A stretch of DNA of 64,000 bases from UBA5109 sp965661005 (GTDB taxonomy: Bacteria > Pseudomonadota > Gammaproteobacteria > Pseudomonadales > Pseudohongiellaceae), in contig CBFICB010000002.1 of the NCBI GenBank assembly GCA_965661005.1, forward strand, positions 186,001 through 250,000, in the 5' to 3' direction. How positions within the stretch are numbered: the stretch's first letter is position 1; each line of letters begins with the position of its first letter. Position numbers and translations under genes: made by a program. The notes below the pieces were generated by a model that worked only from the letters and a program-made list of their open reading frames with translations, ran no database searches and was not told where the DNA came from. Shown in pieces: positions 8,593 through 17,290 of this stretch.

Positions 8593-8818
8593 TTATCCAC
8601 AGGAACAAAGCTTGTAGGTCGAGCTGTGGATAAATCTGTGTGAAACTTGCTGAATTTTCTTTTGTCAATACGGAAATTTATTTTTTTTATTAGCAACAAG
8701 CTTTCAGAAATTAGTTATTTGTCTTATAAATCAATAAGTTAAAATTTAAAAATCTTAAAATAATAAGTTATCCAAGCTTCTTAATCATTATTATTACAAA
8801 ATTTCGCTATGTGCATAA
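8593..8818. other. AT-rich gap with three DnaA-box matches
   Basis: The 447-nt gap 8509-8955 is very AT-rich and has no gene. It contains TTATCCACA at 8593-8601, the same box inverted (TGTGGATAA) at 8625-8633, and TGTGCATAA at 8810-8818, which fits the relaxed consensus TTATNCACA. A weaker TTATCCAAG lies near 8769. The first two boxes extend to a 10-bp inverted repeat (TTATCCACAG and CTGTGGATAA). T-rich and A-rich runs lie between the boxes. This looks like an origin or DnaA-titration site, but no replication gene (dnaA, dnaN, gyrB, mnmG) lies in the window. Confidence 0.5.
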
Positions 8819-8955
8819 AATCATTACAGTTATTGTAAATATAGTTGCTTTGTATATACAGCCGCCTGACTGAGAGCACTACTTGTATTATGCTTAAAAC
8901 TGATAAATCTTAGCCAAAGCTGCTAACTTTCTGGTGGCTTTTTAGGCTTCTGAAT

Positions 8956-9708
8956 TTATTCAAATCGGTAACCAAAAGATTGAATAATCATTCTGGCTTT
9001 GTCTGCCTTCACAAAATCCAGAAATTCAATTACCGCCTGTTTATTAAGACCTCTCTTTAACAATACGGCGTCTTGTCTGATAGGCCTGTGTAATTCTGAA
9101 GGCACCAGCCAAACGGAACCCTCTCCTATCGCGCCATCTTTCATAATTTGTGACAAGGCAACAAATCCAAGATCAGCGTTTCCAGAGTCGACGAACCGAA
9201 ATGCCTGTGTAATATTTTCACCTTGCACCCAAAAAGCTCTGGTGCTCTCTTCTAGTCCAAGTGCAGCCAACACTTCTAATGCTGCTGCACCGTAGGGCGC
9301 CAGTCGGGGGTTGGCCAGAGATAGCTTATTATAAGTACCCTGACTTAATAACTCGCCATTATCCAGTTGCAAACCGGTTGATTTAGACCACAAGGCCAGC
9401 GCACCAATAGCATAAGTAAACCTGGCTGACGCCATTTTTTCATTTTCTTCGCCGACTGTTTCAAGCAAAGCCGGCATGTCCTGGTCTGCTGAAAAGAACG
9501 CATCAAAAGGGGCTCCATTGCTAATCTGGGCAAAAAACCGGCCAGATGAGCCATAGGAAACCAGCACTTCATGCCCGCTTTCTAGTTCAAACTCATTAAT
9601 CAGTTCCGTCATTGCAGATCTAAAATTTGATGCTACCGCTATTGTGATTGTTTCAGCTGAGACCGATAGACAATGGCAAGTGAATATAAATGTTAAAAGA
9701 AATTTCAT
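8956..9708 (-). CDS. modA: Molybdate ABC transporter substrate-binding protein
   Basis: A 250-residue periplasmic binding protein of the ModA family. A signal peptide ends at VSA; the mature protein starts with the usual strand ITIAVASNFRSAM, then SYGSSGRFFAQI, GAPFDAFFSADQD and, near the C-terminus, DSGNADLGFVALSQI. These are the typical oxyanion-binding ModA blocks. It would capture molybdate or tungstate for an ABC importer. No modB or modC lies nearby, so the permease and ATPase must be elsewhere, or the protein serves another oxyanion. No strong Shine-Dalgarno precedes ATG 9708. Confidence 0.85.
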   Translation of the reverse strand: MKFLLTFIFTCHCLSVSAETITIAVASNFRSAMTELINEFELESGHEVLVSYGSSGRFFAQISNGAPFDAFFSADQDMPALLETVGEENEKMASARFTYAIGALALWSKSTGLQLDNGELLSQGTYNKLSLANPRLAPYGAAALEVLAALGLEESTRAFWVQGENITQAFRFVDSGNADLGFVALSQIMKDGAIGEGSVWLVPSELHRPIRQDAVLLKRGLNKQAVIEFLDFVKADKARMIIQSFGYRFE

Positions 9709-9977
9709 AATATTTTGTTAAGTTTTTATAACTATCACTATAAATATTTTTTGAATCTACTAGGTTAAACCTATCCATAAGCAAGGGCAAAGAAGTTTCA
9801 ATGCAATTAGCCTTCAGTAAAAATCAATAAGCAATTAGATTATTATTTTAAATCAATACGGTATTTGTTAGCTTCTTTAGACTTAAGAAATCTGCATGAT
9901 GATTTGTGTTTGTTCAAGCACTGATGCGTGCAATACAGTTTAATGATTTCTGAGAATAATTCTTCATAGAGAAAAAA

Positions 9978-10913
9978 ATGAGCCAAAGCTGGTTACGCCA
10001 CCCTCAAAGAATACGACTGCGGAAAATTCTGTTTCAGATTCACTTATGGAGCGGCATCAGTCTTGGTCTTTATATCTTTTTTATTAGCCTGACTGGCAGT
10101 GTGCTGGTGTATCGAAATGAACTTTATGTGATGACCACGCCTAACTCTGTTGTCTCAAGTGATTCAGAAACAGTATTAAGTGATGAGTTATTAATGGAAA
10201 GCGTTCGCCTTGCTAATCAGGGTTATGAAGTATCAAGGGTAAATCGATCTAGAGACCCAACTAGGGCTGTCGAAATATGGCTTGAAAAGGATGGACAAAC
10301 CAAAAAACGTTTTTTTGACCCTTTCAATGGCAATGATATTGGTAGCGCGGCTAGAACCGGGCAAAAGCTGGTTATCAATCTGATTAACCTGCATGAAAGT
10401 TTTCTTTTTGGTGAGATTGGCCGAAAAATTAATGGCATAGGGGCCATCGCTGTACTCTTGATTGCATTTACGGGACTCATTATCTGGTGGCCTGGAATAA
10501 AACGCTGGAAACGTAGTCTGAGCTTTCAAAAAGGTATTGGCTGGAAGCGGCAAATCTGGGACATCCATAGCATGGTGGGTATTTGGAGTTTTATATTCAT
10601 TATTGTTTTTGCATTCAGCGGAGCTTACTTGTGTTTCCCTAATTTTTTCCATGACCTTGGTGACCTCCTGCAGCCTATGACAGATGAGAATGCCGGCTCT
10701 CGATTCGTCGATAAATTTTTGTACTGGCTCGCTTTTTTGCATTTTGGGCGCATCAACGGTATTGGTCTTGTTTGCAGCGGGCCGGGCTTATGTGATCAGT
10801 CTATCAAGGCCATTTGGGCAGTGTTTGGTTTAGCCCCGGCACTTATGTTCGCTACTGGTGCCACCATGTGGTGGAATCGAGTACTGCGTCGCTGGCTGCG
10901 AAAAATTCATTAG
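9978..10913 (+). CDS. PepSY-associated TM helix membrane protein (second copy)
   Basis: A 311-residue paralogue of the protein at 64-1065. It shares KILFQIHLWSGI at the first membrane segment (about residues 16-42), NLHES near 137, DIHSMVG near 195, LHFGR near 253, and a final hydrophobic segment ending GATMWWNRV. Four membrane segments are predicted. The repeated histidines near membrane edges are the conserved feature and may bind haem or metal, which is inference. Unlike the first copy it stands alone, without a DUF6152 partner. It starts 77 nt before a lipoprotein esterase in the same direction. Confidence 0.8.
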   Translation: MSQSWLRHPQRIRLRKILFQIHLWSGISLGLYIFFISLTGSVLVYRNELYVMTTPNSVVSSDSETVLSDELLMESVRLANQGYEVSRVNRSRDPTRAVEIWLEKDGQTKKRFFDPFNGNDIGSAARTGQKLVINLINLHESFLFGEIGRKINGIGAIAVLLIAFTGLIIWWPGIKRWKRSLSFQKGIGWKRQIWDIHSMVGIWSFIFIIVFAFSGAYLCFPNFFHDLGDLLQPMTDENAGSRFVDKFLYWLAFLHFGRINGIGLVCSGPGLCDQSIKAIWAVFGLAPALMFATGATMWWNRVLRRWLRKIH

Positions 10914-10990
10914 CAATTGTCACAACTTGCTCAGCCGAAACAGCGGGTCCATAATGAATATCATTAACAACAATACAATTGTAAAGCTAT

Positions 10991-12076
10991 ATGAAAAGTT
11001 CATTATTTTATTTACCGTTATTGCTGCTGCTTTCTGCCTGCCAGCCGGATAGCGGCCTTCAAACAGCTGACTCCCCAACTACCAGAATGGAGAGTGTCCA
11101 AAGCTGGCAAACCATTCAACCCGGCGGGGATACAACATGTTCCGATGGCAGCCCCTATAGCTTTCATGTCAAACCAGGCGACCAAAACAAACTATTCATT
11201 TTCCTTAATGGTGGTGGTGCTTGTTTTAGCTCACACAGTTGTGATGTTCGTGAAGGCAACCAGACTTTTATTCCTCGCGCTGATCTGCCACAAAATGAAC
11301 CCCGAATGCAGAAAGGAGTTTTTGATCTAGGGAATCCAAATAACCCGTTGGCAGACTGGTCTATGGTTTTTGTGTCTTACTGTACTGGCGACGTTCATCT
11401 GGGTACCCTGAACCAGACATATGTTGCAGAAGATGGCTATGAAACCTTCATTCGACATCAGGGCGCAGCAAATGCAGAATCTGCTATAGCTTGGGTAAAA
11501 GAAAATATGTCACCAAACAAAATTATGGTGGCCGGAGCCAGTGCTGGAGCCTTAGCTTCAGCCGTTTATGCTCAAGAGATCGCCAATATCTACCCTGATG
11601 CCGACATAATTCAATACGCTGGTGGTGCCTCTGGTTATCGTTCACAGGCAATACCCATGGTAATGGCTCAAGTAGGCGTTGCTGATGCCTTACCTGCAGG
11701 GCTTTATCCAAATATAGATTTAAGTCAGGCACTTTTTTACGATTTTTATGCCATGCAACAAGTAGAGAATATCTCGCAAATCAGATTTGCCCTATATGAC
11801 ACTGACGATGATCAGGTACAGAAAACTTTTAGAAACTTATTAGGTGATATTGGCCTGTTGAGTGATGATATTCGCAAAACGTATGCCGACCTTGATGCCA
11901 GCGATATCCCAGTGAGCCATTTTTTAGCCGATGGCGATACTCACACTATTTTACGTTTTGATAATTTTTATCAAGAGCAAGTTGGCGAAACTTCTTTCCT
12001 TGAATGGTTTAACGAGTTACTTGAAGGTGGAAACCCACCAAATGTTGACTGTATAAATTCAGATGCTGGATGCTAG
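10991..12076 (+). CDS. Pectinacetylesterase-family lipoprotein
   Basis: A 361-residue putative lipoprotein; the lipobox is LLSAC at about residues 13-17. The body matches the pectinacetylesterase/NOTUM hydrolase family: FIFLNGGGACFSSHSC (oxyanion loop and conserved cysteines), ADWSMVFVSYCTGDVHLG, and the nucleophile motif GASAGA with serine at residue 184. C-terminal DGDTH supplies the likely catalytic aspartate/histidine region. It is predicted to remove acyl groups from a polysaccharide or other ester outside the cytoplasm; the real substrate in this organism is unknown. It is followed 19 nt later by the broken phosphatase gene. Confidence 0.8.
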   Translation: MKSSLFYLPLLLLLSACQPDSGLQTADSPTTRMESVQSWQTIQPGGDTTCSDGSPYSFHVKPGDQNKLFIFLNGGGACFSSHSCDVREGNQTFIPRADLPQNEPRMQKGVFDLGNPNNPLADWSMVFVSYCTGDVHLGTLNQTYVAEDGYETFIRHQGAANAESAIAWVKENMSPNKIMVAGASAGALASAVYAQEIANIYPDADIIQYAGGASGYRSQAIPMVMAQVGVADALPAGLYPNIDLSQALFYDFYAMQQVENISQIRFALYDTDDDQVQKTFRNLLGDIGLLSDDIRKTYADLDASDIPVSHFLADGDTHTILRFDNFYQEQVGETSFLEWFNELLEGGNPPNVDCINSDAGC

Positions 12077-12095
12077 ATGATTGATAGGTCTATTG

Positions 12096-12671
12096 ATGAA
12101 ATTATTATCTATAGCTTTTTGGGTATTTATTATGTGTTCCTCTAGTGCTGCCAGTTCAGCAGAGAGTGCGACTGATAGCACTTCTGATAATCCAACCACC
12201 ATCTACATGGTCAGGCATGCAGAAAAAGCTGATGAGGCTAACCCAGACCCTAGCTTAACCAATGCTGGCTTTGCTCGAGCAGAAGATTTAAAAACGGCAT
12301 TAATCGATGCTTCTATAGATGCAATTATAGTCAGTGACCTGTAACGCACACAGTTAACTGCTCAGCCTTTAGCTGATCACCTTGGATTGCAGTTGATTGT
12401 AATTCCTATTCAAGAGTTAGGCGTGCAGAACTACATTCAGGGCGTGGTAGACGAAATCAACAATATCTGGGTAGGCAAAGATGTCTTAGTTGTCACCCAC
12501 AACCCTTTATATCAGTTGATTGGCCGAGCACTAAATACACCGGCACTACCGGCTATAGACGACCTGACAGGTTACGATCATTTTTTTACGATTACTAAAT
12601 CAACAGATCCTTTAGAGCAAGCGAAACTCAGCCATACGCGCTATGGCGCAGCGCCTCAAACACGGCTTTAG
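12096..12671 (+). pseudogene. Histidine phosphatase family protein, interrupted by in-frame TAA
   Basis: One continuous phase encodes a secreted phosphoglycerate-mutase-like (histidine phosphatase) protein of about 190 residues, interrupted by TAA at 12342-12344. Before the stop are a signal peptide (from ATG 12096) and the catalytic motif MVRHAEKA. After it come RTQLTAQPLADHLGL, which is the usual segment after the strand ending SDL, and the second-histidine region VVTHNPL. No frameshift is needed to join them. A nonsense mutation, sequence error or read-through are the options. The second fragment alone lacks the phosphohistidine and would not work. It ends 4 nt from the convergent S9 peptidase gene. 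Confidence 0.8.
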
Positions 12672-12675
12672 TCTT

Positions 12676-15105
12676 TCAAGGTACATTGTCAGCAAACCGA
12701 AAATCTGCTGGTGGCGTTTCACCTCTAAGGTGTTCTACAAAATAATCCCAGCGCCGTTTCATGAAATAACGCTGGTTACCAAAACCATGAGAGGCATTGG
12801 GTAAAACCACCAAATCAAAATCTTTATCGGCTTCTATTAAGGCATCGACAACCAATAAAGTATTGGATGGGTGCACATTGGTATCTAACATGCCATGAGC
12901 CAGCAATAATTTGCCTTGTAAATTTTCAACTAGCAGCTGATTTGCCTGGCTATCATAATTTGTTCTTACCCGAGTTTCTTCCGCTTGATCTTCATCTGAA
13001 TTCGTTTCAGGAAAAGTTTGCAATAGCCCCTGCCACTTCTCTCCCCAGTCATCTTCATAGTTACGATTATCATGATTGCCAGCACCTGAAACGGCAACTT
13101 TATAAAACTCTGGATAACGCAGAATTCCGGCAGTGGAAGCGAAGCCTCCACCGGAGTGCCCCCAGATCCCCACTCGATCAATGTCCATCCACGGATTAGC
13201 TTCTGCTAATTGACGAATACCTGCGATTTGATCTGGCAATCCGTTATCTCCCATATCACCATAGTAGGCATCGTGAAAAGATTTTGATCTGCCGGGCGTG
13301 CCCATAGCATCGAGTTCTACGACGATAAAACCAAGCTCAGCCAAAGCTTGCTTATCATTTCTTGACGCTCTGAACGAGCGAGCTCCTACACTTCCACTCT
13401 GTGGTCCAGGATAAAGATAGTTGAGAATTGGATAAGACTGGCTCTCATCAAAGTTCGAGGGCTTATAAAGCAAGCCGTATAAATCTGTCAGCTGGTCACG
13501 TGCTTTGACTGTAAAGGGCTCCGGCGCTACCCAGCCGCTAGCCAAAAGTGCTGAGATATCTGTTTGTTCTAGGGTCAACAATACCTCTCCTGCCTTATCG
13601 CGTAACACTGTAACTGGCGCGGTAATAGGTGTTGAAAAACTATCAGTAAAATACTTTGCAGACTCAGACCAGTTAATTACATGATTCGCTATTTCAGGTG
13701 TCAGGTTAATCAGTCCTGTTCCATCAAAATTCACTCTGTACAGATACTGGAAATAAGGATCACCACTCTCCCGGTTTGAACCGAGAAAGTAGATATGCTC
13801 GTTAATGGTATCAACTTGCTGAATCTGAAGGACTGACCAATTGCCTTCGGTTATCTGTTGTTTTAGTTCTCCGCTTTGCAGGTCATGCAAATATAAATGA
13901 CCCCAATTATCCTGTTCACTAAACCAGATAAACTCATTACGTTCAGGGAAAACCCACCAGTTTGCAGTGCTATAACCAGACTCATAATAAGTTGCAACCT
14001 CTTCCCGATACACTGGTCTTACTTCTCCCGTTTCAGGATTGGCGATTTGGAGCAGCGCTACCTTGTGATCTCTTGAAGATGAAACAAAAGATAGATTCTC
14101 GCTGTCTTCACTCCACTCGACATCCAGAAATTCTCCTCCTCTTCCCGCCACATGGTCAGTGGTAGAGGATCTGTGAGGATCAGGAGGCATGTCTAATTTA
14201 ACCATTCTCGGCTGGGTCTCAGCTGATAGATTTTCATCTGATTGATCCTGGAGATGAATAACAATTCTCTCGATCATGAATATATTTTCATCACCCGGAA
14301 GTGGATACTTCCAGGCATCAAGTTCAACATGACCCACTCGAGTAGAATAAAGATACATTTCTTCAACCTCTCTGCCATCGTGTCGAAATGTGGCTATTTT
14401 TCTCGAGTCAGGAGACCAAAGAAGTACAGGCCCATCATCTCTTAGCCAGCCAGCATTGTTAGTCGCATAGCCATAATTCTCTTCGCCATCGAATGTCAGC
14501 TGAGTCAATTGATTACTGTTTGTATCTCTTACCCAAAGGTTATGCCCCTCAATAAAAGCAGCCAATCGCCCGTTTGGAGACAGATACTCATTTGCGGGAC
14601 TTTCTGAAGTTTGATTCAGCACATAGCTATCAAGATTCAGAGTATAACTCTGACTATCAAAGTTAAATTCGAGCTGATCGCCATCAGCAGACAACTCTAG
14701 ACCTGACAGGTTTAAATCTTCTTGCTCAATCTCTTCATCGCTGAATTCAGCCAATGCGGCAGCAAGCCGTGAAGAATCAAGCAGAATATTTTTAGCTAGT
14801 GAATCTGCACTAACATCCACAAGCACATATTCTGAACCAGCTTCTGTCGATCGTCGATAGATAAGCCGATCATTTTTCTGCCAGTATAAAGCGAGGATAT
14901 TACCGATAATTAAATCAGCTGTATTCACTGATAAAAATTGTTCCGCCCGTTGGTAGTCAGCGAGGGTAATATTGTTTGAGCCAGACCCTGTAAAAGATGA
15001 TACATCGCTATTTAAAGGACCAGGAGAGCAAGCGTTAATAATTGATAAAGCAAATATTGCTACTACAAACCTTCTAATATATTGCTTACTAAATTGCTGA
15101 ACCAT
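12676..15105 (-). CDS. S9 family peptidase, DPP-IV-like lipoprotein
   Basis: An 809-residue serine peptidase with dipeptidyl peptidase IV organisation. A lipobox (IINAC) near residue 26 predicts a lipid-anchored envelope enzyme. A beta-propeller domain follows (about residues 90-550; for example YLSPNGRLAAFIEGHNLWVRD), then a prolyl-oligopeptidase catalytic domain. The triad is readable: S651 in GIWGHSGGGF, D741 in LDTNVHPS and H773 in NASHGFG. It would release N-terminal dipeptides, often X-Pro, from peptides outside the cytoplasm. This fits a peptide-using lifestyle with the POT transporter at 30028-31776. The start at 15105 is preceded by an AGAGG element. Confidence 0.92.
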   Translation of the reverse strand: MVQQFSKQYIRRFVVAIFALSIINACSPGPLNSDVSSFTGSGSNNITLADYQRAEQFLSVNTADLIIGNILALYWQKNDRLIYRRSTEAGSEYVLVDVSADSLAKNILLDSSRLAAALAEFSDEEIEQEDLNLSGLELSADGDQLEFNFDSQSYTLNLDSYVLNQTSESPANEYLSPNGRLAAFIEGHNLWVRDTNSNQLTQLTFDGEENYGYATNNAGWLRDDGPVLLWSPDSRKIATFRHDGREVEEMYLYSTRVGHVELDAWKYPLPGDENIFMIERIVIHLQDQSDENLSAETQPRMVKLDMPPDPHRSSTTDHVAGRGGEFLDVEWSEDSENLSFVSSSRDHKVALLQIANPETGEVRPVYREEVATYYESGYSTANWWVFPERNEFIWFSEQDNWGHLYLHDLQSGELKQQITEGNWSVLQIQQVDTINEHIYFLGSNRESGDPYFQYLYRVNFDGTGLINLTPEIANHVINWSESAKYFTDSFSTPITAPVTVLRDKAGEVLLTLEQTDISALLASGWVAPEPFTVKARDQLTDLYGLLYKPSNFDESQSYPILNYLYPGPQSGSVGARSFRASRNDKQALAELGFIVVELDAMGTPGRSKSFHDAYYGDMGDNGLPDQIAGIRQLAEANPWMDIDRVGIWGHSGGGFASTAGILRYPEFYKVAVSGAGNHDNRNYEDDWGEKWQGLLQTFPETNSDEDQAEETRVRTNYDSQANQLLVENLQGKLLLAHGMLDTNVHPSNTLLVVDALIEADKDFDLVVLPNASHGFGNQRYFMKRRWDYFVEHLRGETPPADFRFADNVP

Positions 15106-15346
15106 TTCAAGCCTCTTTTAATTAGCTACATCATCTAACAATGTACAAGCATCCATTCAAGCTATCAATAAAAGCAAATTAAATGCATTTCTTGTTAATT
15201 TAGCTTTAGATTTCATTAAATTAATTATATACAAGCTTTAATTAAAACAATGTTTGAAAGTATAGCTATCTGGAAGCACTATTATTTTCCTGGGCTATTC
15301 ATTGCCTTTTTATACATTTCTTTGACCCATTTTTAAGGAGTACTTA

Positions 15347-16660
15347 GTGATTACTAGAGTTTCATTACTAACAATAACATTTCTTTCTTTAACCGCTTGT
15401 AGTAACGATAGTGGCAGGCCTGATGTTTTAGCACCGATACCACAGCCAACTACAACTACTGGCGTCTTTCTGGATGCGCCTGTTGCTAACGTTGATTTCG
15501 AAACTGCCACCCAGAGCGGTGTAACCAATACGCAAGGTGAATTCGAATTTGTCGAAGGTGAAACAGTCACTTTCGCCATCGGCGATCTTACTTTTCCGCC
15601 AGTTACAGCAGTTGAAACTGTTACACCTCTAGAAATTGCTGGCACAAATGATCCTAATGATCGCGAGGTTGTAAATATGCTTCGCTTACTACAAACCCTT
15701 GATCAGGATGGTGACCCTTCTAACGGCATCACAATAACAGACACCGCTAAAGGGCTCGCATCAGCCGTTGATTTTGATGTTCCTGAAGCCGATTTTGAAT
15801 CTTCAGGTGCGGTCACCAACCTGATTATCAATGCCGGACAGGATACGCCTCCAGTTGCCCTCAAAACCAGAGAGCAAGCCCTGGAACATTTTGAAGGTGT
15901 ATTACTAGATACGGTAGCAGAAGGAAGCACTATAAGCTTTGCAACTCTAGTTGGTGTTTGGGTACCAGCAGAATCTGAAATGGATGAAAACGATGTACTG
16001 GGTTTTGTCTTTTTCCCCGACGGCACTTATGTGCATGTCGAAGTTGATCTTGATGATTCTAATGAGATTTCCGGCATGGAGTTTGGTGATTATGTTTTCA
16101 ACAGAGAAACAGGGCTTCTGGTGCCCAGTCAGGAATTTGATGAAAATGGTGATACAGGCCTAACCGATTTTAACGCTGATGTTCCTGCTAGCCTGACACT
16201 AGAAATTGGCACTGATACACTTATCGCTAATTTTGATGTAGATAAAGATGGTGTGGACGATGATAGTTTACAGTTTGACCGTATTAATTTGCGAGCTAAC
16301 ACAGATGATCCAATCGTAGGACTATGGACCCCAGCCGAGTCTGAAATGGACGAGAATGACCTTCTCTTATTTGCTTTTCTTGATGATGGCACCTACATAC
16401 ATATGGAAGTCGATGCTGATGAAAATGAGCCTGAAGGGATGGAATGGGGTACTTACCAAAGAGATGCAACTACTGGCGTGATGACAGTTACTCAGGAGTT
16501 TGATAGTAATGGTGATACTGGTTTGACTGATTTCACAGCCCAAGGACCAGCCATCTTGTCTATAGCGTTCGAAGGAAACACATTAGTTGCCAATTTTGAT
16601 GAAGACAGTGACGGCACTGTAGATGGCACCCTAACATTTGTGAGAGCTTTATCTTTATAA
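15347..16660 (+). CDS. Acidic lipoprotein with tandem internal repeats
   Basis: A 437-residue acidic putative lipoprotein (lipobox LTAC near residue 18) starting at GTG 15347 behind AAGGAG. Residues about 40-85 (GVFLDAPVANVDFET; GEFEFVEGETVTFAIGD) form a segment common at the N-terminus of marine cell-surface lipoproteins. The C-terminal half is a tandem duplication of about 110 residues, each unit beginning with W-x-PAESEMDEND and containing EFDxNGDTGLTDF and an Asp-rich end, which suggests calcium binding. No enzymatic motif is seen. It is followed by a strong hairpin terminator. Its function is unknown; a surface or adhesion role is inference. Confidence 0.7.
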   Translation: MITRVSLLTITFLSLTACSNDSGRPDVLAPIPQPTTTTGVFLDAPVANVDFETATQSGVTNTQGEFEFVEGETVTFAIGDLTFPPVTAVETVTPLEIAGTNDPNDREVVNMLRLLQTLDQDGDPSNGITITDTAKGLASAVDFDVPEADFESSGAVTNLIINAGQDTPPVALKTREQALEHFEGVLLDTVAEGSTISFATLVGVWVPAESEMDENDVLGFVFFPDGTYVHVEVDLDDSNEISGMEFGDYVFNRETGLLVPSQEFDENGDTGLTDFNADVPASLTLEIGTDTLIANFDVDKDGVDDDSLQFDRINLRANTDDPIVGLWTPAESEMDENDLLLFAFLDDGTYIHMEVDADENEPEGMEWGTYQRDATTGVMTVTQEFDSNGDTGLTDFTAQGPAILSIAFEGNTLVANFDEDSDGTVDGTLTFVRALSL

Positions 16661-16690
16661 GCAGCTATAAAAACCTATCTTTAATTAAAA

Positions 16691-16718
16691 AAGCGGTTAG
16701 AAATAACCGCTTTTTTTT
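16691..16718 (+). terminator. Rho-independent terminator
   Basis: The stem AAGCGGTTA/TAACCGCTT with a four-base loop is followed by a run of Ts, 30 nt after the stop of the repeat lipoprotein gene. It should end that rightward transcript. Confidence 0.85.
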
Positions 16719-16750
16719 GACTTTTAAATCTTAAATTTTAGTAATTAAAA

Positions 16751-17018
16751 ACTTGCTAGAAAGCGGGTCTTTAATTTGATGCCGCCACCAAGAGTCCCAA
16801 GCATTTGTGGAGAGTGGGACCTACTGATTACAATACAAACGCTCAGCGTCTATTGCTGTCTAGCTTAAATTTGAGCAATAAAAAACCCGCTAGAAAGCGG
16901 GTCTTTAATTTGGTGCCGTCACCAAGAGTCCCAAGCATTTGTGGAGAGTGGGACCTACTGATTACAATACAAACGCTCAGCGTCTAATGCTGTCTAGATT
17001 AAATTTGAGCAATAAAAA
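16751..17018 (-). repeat. Two 134-bp tandem units with decayed tRNA-Thr 3' halves
   Basis: Units begin at 16751 and 16885, and a third start at 17019 leads into the intact tRNA-Thr gene. Read on the minus strand, each unit keeps TTGTAATCAGTAGGTCCC (anticodon loop and variable region) and CTCTTGGTG to the CCA end, followed by the same terminator hairpin as the real gene. The T-arm is replaced by about 19 unrelated bases that are identical in both units, and the 5' half is unrecognisable. They are therefore non-functional tRNA remnants that were duplicated together with the terminator. The rest of the 16661-17290 gap holds the tRNA and another remnant. Confidence 0.8.
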
Positions 17019-17040
17019 ACCCGCTAGAAAGCGGGTCTTT
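17019..17040 (-). terminator. Terminator of the tRNA-Thr gene
   Basis: The hairpin formed by CCCGCT and AGCGGG with an AGAA loop lies just beyond the tRNA 3' end on the minus strand and is followed there by a T run. Copies of the same hairpin follow both decayed units. Confidence 0.75.
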
Positions 17041-17044
17041 AATT

Positions 17045-17122
<78 letters not shown>

Positions 17123-17156
17123 TAAAACTGTGTTTCTTTCTATCTTGCATTTGCTA

Positions 17157-17198
17157 AAGTCAGTTGCTTCTTTCTATTTGCGGCTGAGCTATAGCGAC
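17157..17198 (-). repeat. Remnant of a tRNA-Thr 5' half
   Basis: On the minus strand this stretch repeats the 5' end of the neighbouring tRNA-Thr (CGCTATAGCTCAGCCG, then GCAACTGACTT), but the D-loop is replaced by unrelated bases and no 3' half follows. It is a decayed partial copy lying upstream of the intact gene. Confidence 0.7.
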
Positions 17199-17290
17199 AT
17201 TAGGCGGCGAATACTACCAATCTACATCCTATTGATCAATATTTTAAGGTAGAATTAATCAATTATGAAACATATCGGCAAGGTGTTCTG

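Noticed and set aside
10233..10742. A 169-codon open frame on the minus strand
   Set aside because: It lies entirely antisense to the PepSY membrane protein gene, which has clear family motifs; the antisense translation shows none.
6995..12344. Genetic-code change suggested by two in-frame stops
   Set aside because: The stops differ (TAG and TAA), and several intact genes in the window end in TAG or TAA at the expected length, such as the old yellow enzyme gene and the second PepSY gene, both ending in TAG.
16751..17040. A short repeat array that could be taken for CRISPR
   Set aside because: Only two complete units of 134 bp exist, they are nearly identical throughout with no unique spacers, and they contain tRNA-Thr pieces and a terminator.
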